Below the pieces are notes generated by a model, which ran no database searches, was not told the DNA's origin, and saw nothing but the letters and a program-made list of their open reading frames with translations. From an uncultured Candidatus Saccharibacteria bacterium (GTDB taxonomy: Bacteria > Patescibacteriota > Saccharimonadia > Saccharimonadales > Saccharimonadaceae): a stretch of DNA of 46,333 bases. The stretch lies in contig CAMNAJ010000003.1 in NCBI GenBank assembly GCA_946530935.1, positions 1 through 46,333 of the forward strand, given 5' to 3'. The position numbers and the translations under genes were made by a program. This document shows positions 40,429 through 46,333 of the stretch, piece after piece. Position 1 is the stretch's first letter. Each line of letters begins with the position of its first letter.

Positions 40429-40458
40429 TTGACAACCGCTATATATAGCGTTTATAAT
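40429..40458 (+). promoter_or_regulatory. Strong promoter with a perfect palindrome in its spacer
   Basis: TTGACA (40429-40434), an 18-base spacer and TATAAT (40453-40458). The spacer contains the 14-base perfect palindrome CGCTATATATAGCG (40437-40450), placed like an operator between the two boxes. The leader to the ATG at 40515 is about 50 bases. Confidence 0.7.
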
Positions 40459-40514
40459 GAATTTCAGGTAATGCTTATAATAAATACTAAGTCCACTGGA
40501 CAGAAAGAAAACCA

Positions 40515-40952
40515 ATGAAGAAAATCATCTACAAGAATCCGAACGACGCCTGCAATTTCGATCTCAAGCGCTTCGTGAAATCGCTCGAAAGGTATGCTAA
40601 AGTTGACGAAAAAGAAGTTAAGGCTGCTCTCGAAGATTTCGAACAATACGAAACTATGCACGTTTCATGCCTTGTAGAAGTGGGTATGAATTTGATTGCT
40701 AAGAAGGAAGGAGAAGCCGCCGCTAAAGAGTATTTCAAAGAATACGCTGAATACTTTGATGAGGGCAAATTTGAGCGCCTTCGCCGCATTACTGGCTATC
40801 TAGTAGGCACGCTTGATCGTTGGAACGATGCTAAAAAAGCCGAGGAACACGCCCGCGTCAAGCACTCTGTAAACTCTGCCATCGATGATGCTGAGCGTTT
40901 AGCTGCACTTGAGACTCAAGCCATGGAGCAGAACATCGCCTACGCTCACTGA
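40515..40952 (+). CDS. All-helical soluble protein (145 aa), unknown
   Basis: 145 residues, almost entirely helical with high Lys/Glu/Ala content. The middle contains EGEAAAKEYFKEYAEYFDEG and ERLRRITGYLVGTLDRWNDA; the end (HSVNSAIDDAERLAALETQ) looks coiled. No membrane helix; two separate cysteines. It has one of the strongest promoters in the window, with an operator-like palindrome, so it is probably inducible or tightly controlled. I do not recognise a family. The mutM promoter follows at once. Confidence 0.7.
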   Translation: MKKIIYKNPNDACNFDLKRFVKSLERYAKVDEKEVKAALEDFEQYETMHVSCLVEVGMNLIAKKEGEAAAKEYFKEYAEYFDEGKFERLRRITGYLVGTLDRWNDAKKAEEHARVKHSVNSAIDDAERLAALETQAMEQNIAYAH

Positions 40953-40956
40953 GGTG

Positions 40957-40965
40957 TGATATAAT
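40957..40965 (+). promoter_or_regulatory. Leaderless extended -10 promoter of mutM
   Basis: TGATATAAT, six bases before the ATG at 40972, immediately after the previous stop. Confidence 0.65.
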
Positions 40966-40971
40966 ACGGGT

Positions 40972-41820
40972 ATGCCAGAGCTACCCGAGGTTGAAACAAT
41001 TAAACGTGGTCTAAGTAAGTTTATTATAAATAAGAAGCTTACAAAGACCACGATTTTGTGTGGTAAATCTTTTATTGGCGCCCCAGTTACCGGTACAGTT
41101 AAAACTATTCGTCGCTTCGGAAAAGCTTTAATCATTGACCTAGATAATGGCAAATCTCTCATGATTCATCTCCGCATGACTGGCCAATTAATTTACGATG
41201 GCAAAGAGCGCTACGCTGCTGGGCACCCAAGTGATAATTTTACCGATAAACTCCCTAATAAGCAGACCCGTGTTATTCTTGAATTTGATTCCGGACCGCT
41301 TTATTTTAATGACCAACGTAAATTTGGTTTTATTAAAGTTGTTGATACAGATAAAGTAGAAAAAGATGATTTCATCAAAAAACTTGCCAAAGAACCATGG
41401 GTAATGACGCCAGAAGAGTTCTATGAAAAACTCCAAAAACACAAGAATTCTCTAATCAAAGCCACGATTCTTGATCAAACGATTATCTGTGGGCTCGGCA
41501 ACATTTATGCCGACGAAGCTCTATTTGCATCTAAAATCCATCCAGAAAGAAGATGCTCAACTATCACAAAAAACGAGGCTAAGCTTCTTCTAGAATCCGC
41601 CAGAAAAGTAATGGACGAGTCCATCGCCTCAGGCGGCTCCACCATGGCCACTTACGTAAAAGCTGACGGCACAAAAGGGGATTATCTCGAGAAATTCGCT
41701 CAAGTTTTTCGCCACGAAGGTAGACCTTGTGTAAGATGCGGTGAAAAAATAATTAAGATTCGTGTCGCTGGTCGCGGCACCCACATTTGTCCTAACTGCC
41801 AAAGGAAAAACCATGATTAG
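40972..41820 (+). CDS. mutM: Formamidopyrimidine-DNA glycosylase (Fpg/MutM)
   Basis: 282 residues. The N-terminal PELPEVETIKRGL gives catalytic Pro2 and Glu3; the H2TH domain includes CGLGNIYADEALF; the C-terminal zinc finger is CVRCGEKIIKIRVAGRGTHIC (four cysteines: two at about 256-259 and two near 276-279). It removes 8-oxoguanine and other oxidised purines and cuts the strand by beta/delta elimination. First gene of a mutM-holA unit; holA begins inside its last codons (ATG at 41813, stop at 41820). Confidence 0.95.
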   Translation: MPELPEVETIKRGLSKFIINKKLTKTTILCGKSFIGAPVTGTVKTIRRFGKALIIDLDNGKSLMIHLRMTGQLIYDGKERYAAGHPSDNFTDKLPNKQTRVILEFDSGPLYFNDQRKFGFIKVVDTDKVEKDDFIKKLAKEPWVMTPEEFYEKLQKHKNSLIKATILDQTIICGLGNIYADEALFASKIHPERRCSTITKNEAKLLLESARKVMDESIASGGSTMATYVKADGTKGDYLEKFAQVFRHEGRPCVRCGEKIIKIRVAGRGTHICPNCQRKNHD

Positions 41821-42418
41821 AATCTTTTACGGAGACGACCGCGTCAAAGCTAACGCTGAAATTAAAAGGCTGCTAGGCGATAACTACGAAATCATGGACG
41901 GTCAAGACTTAGAACTTGGCGATCTCCCAAACATTTTTATGGGAGTATCACTCTTTGCCGACAAAAGAAACATCCTTATTCGTGATTTCACAGTTAATAA
42001 AGCCGCTTTCGAACAACTAATAAACTATCTAAAAACTCCTCATAATATCATTCTCCTAGAATCGAAGCTTGATAAAAGATCAAGTATTTTTAAAGAGTTA
42101 AAAGATAAAATTGAAATTAAAGAGTTTAATCTTCCAGAAGACCCTAATTTTAAACTTGTTTTTGATATCTTTCACACTGCTAGACGCGACGGCAAGAAAG
42201 CCATTGAAATGCTTGAAAAAATAAAAGAAATAGAAGACCCTATGATGTTTTCTGGTCTTATGTTTTCACAAGCAATTAAGGACTATTCCTCTCATCAGGG
42301 AATTAAAGAAAAAAATATCTTAAAAGAACTATCCAAACTTGATTTAGATATGAAATCAGCCAAGGTAGAACCTTGGCTGCTAATTGAATCTTTTTTGCTT
42401 AGGCTAGCGTCTATTTAG
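41813..42418 (+). CDS. holA: DNA polymerase III delta subunit (HolA-like)
   Basis: 201 residues from the ATG at 41813; an in-frame start at 41762 would lie deep in mutM and is rejected. IRIFYGDDRVKANAEIKRLL replaces the YG-e-xxl start of delta subunits; SLFADKRNILIRDF matches the segment after the first strand, and the C-terminus (SGLMFSQAIKDYSS, ... LLIESFLLRLASI) the helical collar. Delta opens the sliding clamp during loading. It is short for the family (about 330), with reduced middle and lid. The neighbouring rpsT supports this, since holA-rpsT adjacency is widespread in bacteria. A hairpin near its end may terminate rpsT. Confidence 0.7.
   Translation: MIRIFYGDDRVKANAEIKRLLGDNYEIMDGQDLELGDLPNIFMGVSLFADKRNILIRDFTVNKAAFEQLINYLKTPHNIILLESKLDKRSSIFKELKDKIEIKEFNLPEDPNFKLVFDIFHTARRDGKKAIEMLEKIKEIEDPMMFSGLMFSQAIKDYSSHQGIKEKNILKELSKLDLDMKSAKVEPWLLIESFLLRLASI
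42357..42379 (-). terminator. Hairpin inside holA, possible rpsT terminator
   Basis: Nine-pair perfect stem CAGCCAAGG / CCTTGGCTG with a TAGAA loop. On the minus strand it follows the rpsT stop by about 32 bases, but the following T-run is weak (ATTTCAT). On the plus strand TTTTTT lies about 11 bases further on. Confidence 0.45.
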
Positions 42419-42668
42419 CTAGTTTTACACCAGCTTTTTTTGCAAACTCGTGAAGATTGGCTTTGCGACGTGAAGCAGTATTCTTCTTAAGAAGGTCTTT
42501 TTTCACGGCTTTATCGTACTCAGATTGAGCAGCAGCCAAAGTCTTGGCGTTAGGATCAGCTTTAAAAGCCTTTACAGCAGCCTTGATATCCTTCTTGATT
42601 TCTACATTATGCTTCGTGCGCTTGTCAGCTTGACGAGCAGCCTTCTTGGCAGATTTAATAATCGGCAT
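42411..42668 (-). CDS. rpsT: 30S ribosomal protein bS20
   Basis: 85 residues. MPIIKSAKKAARQADKRTKHN is the S20 signature N-terminus; helices with KKDIKAAVKAF and the C-terminal KNTASRRKANLHEFAKKAG follow, as in all S20 proteins. It binds 16S rRNA near the foot of the small subunit. Its last eight bases overlap the convergent holA gene. It has its own promoter with a leader of about 30 bases. Confidence 0.96.
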   Translation of the reverse strand: MPIIKSAKKAARQADKRTKHNVEIKKDIKAAVKAFKADPNAKTLAAAQSEYDKAVKKDLLKKNTASRRKANLHEFAKKAGVKLAK

Positions 42669-42707
42669 TTTTTTCCTATATAGATTAAAAATTAATTACT
42701 TTTACAC

Positions 42708-42736
42708 ATTATAACCCTTTTCTCTCTAAAAGTAAA
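42708..42736 (-). promoter_or_regulatory. Sigma70 promoter of rpsT
   Basis: On the minus strand: TTTACT (42736-42731), a 17-base spacer and TATAAT (42713-42708). Confidence 0.7.
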
Positions 42737-42768
42737 GAGTAGATTATTCGGCAGATTAATTAAAAAGC

Positions 42769-42797
42769 TTGCACTTACGTCAAGCTTATGGTAATAT
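42769..42797 (+). promoter_or_regulatory. Sigma70 promoter of the DHH-like gene
   Basis: TTGCAC (42769-42774), a 17-base spacer and TAATAT (42792-42797). It excludes the upstream in-frame ATGs at 42769-42798 as start codons; AGAAAGG (42805-42811) serves the ATG at 42817. Confidence 0.65.
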
Positions 42798-42816
42798 GAA
42801 GGTTAGAAAGGTAAAA

Positions 42817-44547
42817 ATGCCTGATCAGGATAACACAAAAACACAGCCAGTAGACTCGCCTACTCCTGCAAAAGACACAGGAGACGATAATCCGACTCCA
42901 ATCATTCCAGGTGATGCTGTTTCTGATGCTGGAAAACCTGATGATAAGGATGCACCAAAAGAAGAAGCGCAGGATAATACCGAAATAATGTCCTCCGTTG
43001 CTTCAAAGATCGGCGAATCTCATAATATTCTTGTTGCTTTATCTTCTGATCCATCTATCGACGAGCTCGCTGCCGCAATCGGCCTTTCTTTATTCCTCGA
43101 TCGTATCGGCAAACGTGTTACCGCCATTTATTCAGGTAATACTCCGAATGTCCTCAAGTTTTTAAAACCAGAAGAAACCTTTGAACAATCTGCAGATATC
43201 TTACAGGATTTCGTTATTGCTCTTAATAAGGAGAAGGCAGATCATCTACGTTATAAACTCGACGGTGACTATGTCAAAATTTTCATTACCCCATATCGTT
43301 CTCGCATTACTGCTGACGATCTTGAATTCTCATATGGTGACTTCAACGTTGACCTCGTGATTGCACTTGACGTAGCAAATGGTGTCGACCTTGATGATGC
43401 GCTCCGCGAACATGGTCGTATTATGCATGACGCCGTTGTCGTAAACGTTACTACTGGTAAGCCAGGCAAACTTGGTGAAATCGAGTGGAGCGACAAAACT
43501 GCCAGCTCGGTATCTGAAATGATTGCCGAACTTCTTTATGGTATCAATAAAGAAGGTCTCCAAAAAGAAGAAGCCACCGCATTCCTCTCAGGTATCGTTG
43601 CTTCTACTAACCGTTTTGCTACTGCTAGCACCACTTCCCGCACGATGAAGCTATCCGCTCGTCTCATCGATTCCGGCGCCAATCAACAGCTGATTTCAAA
43701 GAATATTACCTCTGATATTGATAACGAAATGTTTAGTTATGCTGGCGGATTTGAACAATCCGATCGCGATAGAACCAAACTTGATATTGCCCATGGCAAC
43801 GAAGAAGGTGTCGACGAATCTGTCGAGATTGATGCTTCAGTTAATGAAAAAGAATCAACACTTTTAAACGACTTAAAAGCCGCTGAAGCCAGCCTTTCCG
43901 GTGTTGCTGCAGAGGTTACGCCAGATGATAGCAATAAACCAGTTCGCATTGATAATAATGAAGTAAAAGAAGAAAAAGAAGAGGAAGAAAAACCTGAAGC
44001 TCCTGAAATAGTCGCAGAAGAAAAAGCTCCAGAAGTTGAAGAACCAGAAGTTACTGGCACTGAATACACCGCAAGTAATTCCTCTGTTCCAGAGCACGAA
44101 CAAAGCGTTGAAGAACAATCTGCTGCTAACAATTTTGAAGCCGCAGTAAAGCCAGAAAAAGTCATTGCACCACCAACAGATTTCGCTCCAGAGACTCTAG
44201 GCGAGGGAACTAATAAATACGGTCGCATGCTTGAGGATGCACTCGCTGAAGCTCAAGCTGAGCTCTCCGCTCCAGGCGCGATTATCGCTAGCCCGTCCGA
44301 GATGCCAAATCCGGCCGCCGCCGCCGCTCCATTTGCTGCCGCTAGACCAGAAATTAACGGCGTCCCAGATATAAATTACATGCCACTTCCAGGTGATGAA
44401 GTTTTGCCTCCACCTCCAACCCCACCAATCGGCATGGATGGTGCCGGTGCCCCAATTGTCGGTGTTGGCCCACAGCCAGCCATGCAAGACCAAGTCTATG
44501 GTGCCCAGGCCGCCAACCCTGGTGCTTTCCAGATCCCAGGTGTTTAA
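42817..44547 (+). CDS. Degenerate DHH-family phosphoesterase-like protein with long acidic tail
   Basis: 576 residues from the ATG at 42817 (promoter and ribosome-binding site place the start here). An acidic, Thr/Pro-rich head (1-55) is followed by a DHH-like core (about 60-290): ILVALSSDPSIDELAAAIGL stands where NrnA-type enzymes have HxNPDxDAIGS, DLVIALDVANG replaces the second Asp motif, and the DHH triad itself is missing (NVTTGKPG). ASSVSEMIAELLYGI and FLSGIVASTNRFATAST match the following helices (usually TGI..DTg.Ft). The tail (about 330-576) is Glu/Pro/Ala-rich, with Gly/Pro near the end. It probably binds rather than cleaves its ligand. Confidence 0.7.
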   Translation: MPDQDNTKTQPVDSPTPAKDTGDDNPTPIIPGDAVSDAGKPDDKDAPKEEAQDNTEIMSSVASKIGESHNILVALSSDPSIDELAAAIGLSLFLDRIGKRVTAIYSGNTPNVLKFLKPEETFEQSADILQDFVIALNKEKADHLRYKLDGDYVKIFITPYRSRITADDLEFSYGDFNVDLVIALDVANGVDLDDALREHGRIMHDAVVVNVTTGKPGKLGEIEWSDKTASSVSEMIAELLYGINKEGLQKEEATAFLSGIVASTNRFATASTTSRTMKLSARLIDSGANQQLISKNITSDIDNEMFSYAGGFEQSDRDRTKLDIAHGNEEGVDESVEIDASVNEKESTLLNDLKAAEASLSGVAAEVTPDDSNKPVRIDNNEVKEEKEEEEKPEAPEIVAEEKAPEVEEPEVTGTEYTASNSSVPEHEQSVEEQSAANNFEAAVKPEKVIAPPTDFAPETLGEGTNKYGRMLEDALAEAQAELSAPGAIIASPSEMPNPAAAAAPFAAARPEINGVPDINYMPLPGDEVLPPPPTPPIGMDGAGAPIVGVGPQPAMQDQVYGAQAANPGAFQIPGV

Positions 44548-44550
44548 TCC

Positions 44551-44579
44551 TTGCAATTTGATTAAAAGTACGATATAAT
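44551..44579 (+). promoter_or_regulatory. Sigma70 promoter of tRNA-Asp
   Basis: TTGCAA (44551-44556), a 17-base spacer and TATAAT (44574-44579), 12 bases before the tRNA. Confidence 0.75.
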
Positions 44580-44591
44580 AACGAATACAGT

Positions 44592-44668
44592 GGAATCGTA
44601 GCTCAGTTGGTTAGAGCGCTGCCCTGTCACGGCAGAGGTCGCGAGTTCGAGTCTCGTCGGTTCCGCCA
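44592..44668 (+). tRNA. tRNA-Asp (GUC), CCA encoded
   Basis: 77-base cloverleaf: acceptor GGAATCG/CGGTTCC (one T-G pair), anticodon stem CTGCC/GGCAG, loop CTGTCAC giving GUC, T-stem GCGAG/CTCGT, discriminator G and encoded CCA. A T-run directly follows. Confidence 0.93.
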
Positions 44669-44687
44669 TTTTTTTGTTTCTAAAATA

Positions 44688-44696
44688 TGGTACAAT
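44688..44696 (+). promoter_or_regulatory. Extended -10 promoter of the FISUMP gene at 44707
   Basis: TGGTACAAT, ten bases before the ATG; no Shine-Dalgarno sequence. Confidence 0.5.
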
Positions 44697-44706
44697 ATAA
44701 CCATAA

Positions 44707-46333
44707 ATGTCATATAAAAAGTTAGTTTTAGGTGTAATATTGTTGCTACCTGCTATATTTATGCAGGGTGCATACGCAGAGTCCACTGCTACGGATAATA
44801 TTTCCGTTAATATACCAGTTTCTTGCTCTATGACCAGCACTATCGGGAGTGCCCATACCGCCGTTGTGGAACTTGGTACATATGAAGATGAAATAGGTGA
44901 AACTACTTTTAGTGTCTTTTGTAATGACGCTGGTGGGTTTGCTGTTTATGCGGTAGGGTATAGCGATAATACATATGGGAACACTGTGATGAAGCCATCT
45001 GTATTAGATGCTTCAAATGGTATAGTTACTGGAACGGCAATTTCCGGAAACACATCTAACTGGGCAATGAAATTAACCGCTGTTTCTGGGACTTACGCCC
45101 CTACATTAGCAACGGGTTTTAATAATTATCATGCAATACCAAATGAATACACAAAAGTTGTTTCATTTGCAGCCAATACAGATTCCGTATCAGGGTCATC
45201 ATTCAAATCTACTTACGCTGCATATGTATCTCAAGCACAAGCCGCTGATACGTATACGGGAAAAGTAAAATATACTATAGTTCATCCAAGTACTCCAGCC
45301 ACACCAGAAAATCTAAGTATTATGCAAAATTTTTCACCATCTGAATGCACTTCTACTCCAACTAGAGTAGTTGATAACCGTGATAATCACATATATACTA
45401 TCCAACGCCTCGCCGACGATCATTGCTGGATGATGGATAATCTAGATCTCGGGAGAGAAGATTTAACAGTAGACCTCACAAGCCAGAATACTAACCTCGT
45501 AACTACCATTTCGGCAGATACCTTTAATAGTTGGCGAACGACAGAAGGAACGAATACGACTGCCACTGGCGAGTTTATTCCATTAGAGGGCACCGATCCT
45601 ATAGCAAATACTACCTATGGCACCCTATATAATTATTACGTGGCTTCAGCAGGTACCGTCTATGGTGATAACGGCGCCATCAAGACAGATTCCGATATCT
45701 GTCCTGCGGGATGGAGATTGCCTACAGGAAGTACTTATAAAGAATATTATAGTCTAGCAATAATATACAATGAGTCTATAAATTCTTTCCGATCCCCGAT
45801 CCACGGAGGTGGGCTCGCTTTTACTTTTTCTGGGTCTTTCGGAAACGGGGCACCGAGTGGCATGGGCAATACTGGTAAATATTGGGGAGCAAACAGGATG
45901 AATGACGCCGTTGATTATATGACTTTTTTGTCATTAACTAAAACAATGGTTAGCCATGGAGGAGGCGGACGTGGTTATGGCTACTCAATTAGGTGTATAC
46001 TAGATGAGCCAAAGTCAATCACTAATTTGGTGCACTTACAAGATTTTTCAAAGCTTTCCGAAGAAGAAAAAAGCTTAGTAGTGTCCTCTATGCAAGGAAA
46101 CACTAACTATGAATTAATGGATTCTCGTTATAAGGGTGTATCATATAGTATCGCTAAATTAAAAGATGGCAATCTCTGGATGACAAGTAATCTGGGCGCA
46201 ATTGACGTTTCGTCATCGTATGCTAGCTATATCAATACTTCAACAAATATATCAGAGAATGCGCCCATAAGTTATACTACAATTAGAAATTGGTTTAAAA
46301 CATCTGGTTCGGCGGCTCTCACTAGCGGTGAAC
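44707..46333 (+). CDS. FISUMP-type surface protein (3' end outside window)
   Basis: At least 542 residues, open to the right edge. A signal peptide (MSYKKLVLGVILLLPAIFMQG, cleavage near AYAES) leads to a secreted domain of about 170 residues with two cysteines (SVNIPVSCSM, SVFCNDAGG) and then FISUMP domains. The first runs from about 45340 to 46005: LADDHCWMMDNLDLG, NYYVASAG, CPAGWRLPTGS, and closing SIRCILDE. A second begins near 46040 (SLVVSSMQG, IAKLKDGNLWMTSNLG). It is a paralogue in kind of the giant gene at the left edge and supplies what that one lacks here: an N-terminus with an export signal. Confidence 0.85.
   Translation, partial: MSYKKLVLGVILLLPAIFMQGAYAESTATDNISVNIPVSCSMTSTIGSAHTAVVELGTYEDEIGETTFSVFCNDAGGFAVYAVGYSDNTYGNTVMKPSVLDASNGIVTGTAISGNTSNWAMKLTAVSGTYAPTLATGFNNYHAIPNEYTKVVSFAANTDSVSGSSFKSTYAAYVSQAQAADTYTGKVKYTIVHPSTPATPENLSIMQNFSPSECTSTPTRVVDNRDNHIYTIQRLADDHCWMMDNLDLGREDLTVDLTSQNTNLVTTISADTFNSWRTTEGTNTTATGEFIPLEGTDPIANTTYGTLYNYYVASAGTVYGDNGAIKTDSDICPAGWRLPTGSTYKEYYSLAIIYNESINSFRSPIHGGGLAFTFSGSFGNGAPSGMGNTGKYWGANRMNDAVDYMTFLSLTKTMVSHGGGGRGYGYSIRCILDEPKSITNLVHLQDFSKLSEEEKSLVVSSMQGNTNYELMDSRYKGVSYSIAKLKDGNLWMTSNLGAIDVSSSYASYINTSTNISENAPISYTTIRNWFKTSGSAALTSGE

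Noticed and set aside
41762-41812. Longer holA start inside mutM
   Set aside because: The added residues are a frame-shifted reading of the mutM zinc finger; the ATG at 41813 gives the delta-subunit N-terminus (IRIFYGDD).
42769-42816. Upstream starts of the DHH-like gene
   Set aside because: They overlap the -35 and -10 boxes; AGAAAGG correctly precedes the ATG at 42817.
1-46333. UGA recoding as in Gracilibacteria/Absconditabacteria
   Set aside because: Several clear genes end at TGA at the expected family length (grpE, tpiA, methyltransferase, the P-loop kinase at 37002), and I saw no in-frame TGA inside conserved domains.
1-46333. Prophage or insertion sequence
   Set aside because: No transposase, integrase, terminase or terminal repeats were recognised, and the tRNA genes show no flanking attachment-like duplications.

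Overview
The window looks like a chromosomal segment of a small-genome CPR/Patescibacteria bacterium, most likely a Saccharibacteria (TM7) relative. This rests on content and style: giant surface proteins with FISUMP and InlB-like repeats, type IV pseudopilins, a T4SS-pilin-type protein, very compact spacing, a DnaG without its zinc site and many apparently leaderless genes. TGA is used as a normal stop (genes ending at 8744, 19497, 23623, 37568), so this is not a UGA-recoding Gracilibacteria/Absconditabacteria genome. I could not run a taxonomic search.

Layout. 1-6986: 3' part of a giant repeat surface protein that is open at the left edge. 7012-9542: small membrane and cytosolic proteins, a methyltransferase and an HD phosphohydrolase. 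9617-9693: tRNA-Ile with a rare UAU anticodon. 9733-13302: an FtsB-like protein plus three pseudopilin/PilX-like genes. 13357-13433: initiator tRNA. 13500-15803 (minus): CcdA/LysE-like membrane protein, small ATP-cone-like protein and a cysteine-less disulfide-reductase-like flavoprotein. 15864-18072: lamin-tail surface protein, nucleotide kinase, small basic protein. 18302-20214: hrcA, grpE, L25. 20257-23623: PfkB-like/class I aldolase fusion, PMM-like HAD phosphatase and triosephosphate isomerase. 24535-24694: tRNA-His and tRNA-Gly. 25257-27804: glycosyltransferase pair. 27857-30309: argS, orn, MmcQ-like. 30310-31344 (minus): mscL and a membrane protein. 31359-36158: dnaG, rpoD, T4SS pilin, lipid kinase, zeta-like kinase. 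36159-38011: APH-like kinase, P-loop kinase, small membrane protein. 38014-42668: polA, an unknown helical protein, mutM, holA, rpsT. 42817-44547: degenerate DHH protein with a long acidic tail. 44592-44668: tRNA-Asp. 44707-46333: 5' part of a second FISUMP surface protein that runs off the right edge.

Functionally, the window combines core information processing (primase, main sigma factor, Pol I, Fpg, Pol III delta, ArgRS, S20, L25, five tRNAs), heat-shock control, a piece of lower glycolysis and an envelope program (pseudopilins, T4SS pilin, LTD protein, giant FISUMP proteins, lipid-linked glycosylation).

The most striking pattern is regulatory. At least fifteen genes have an almost invariant -10 box followed by exactly six bases and then the start codon, usually as TGnTATAAT-N6-ATG, which predicts leaderless mRNAs starting on the A of ATG. 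Three divergent gene pairs are served by miniature two-way promoters made of only these elements (30, 30 and 14 bp between start codons). At least one terminator lies inside the coding sequence of a convergent neighbour.
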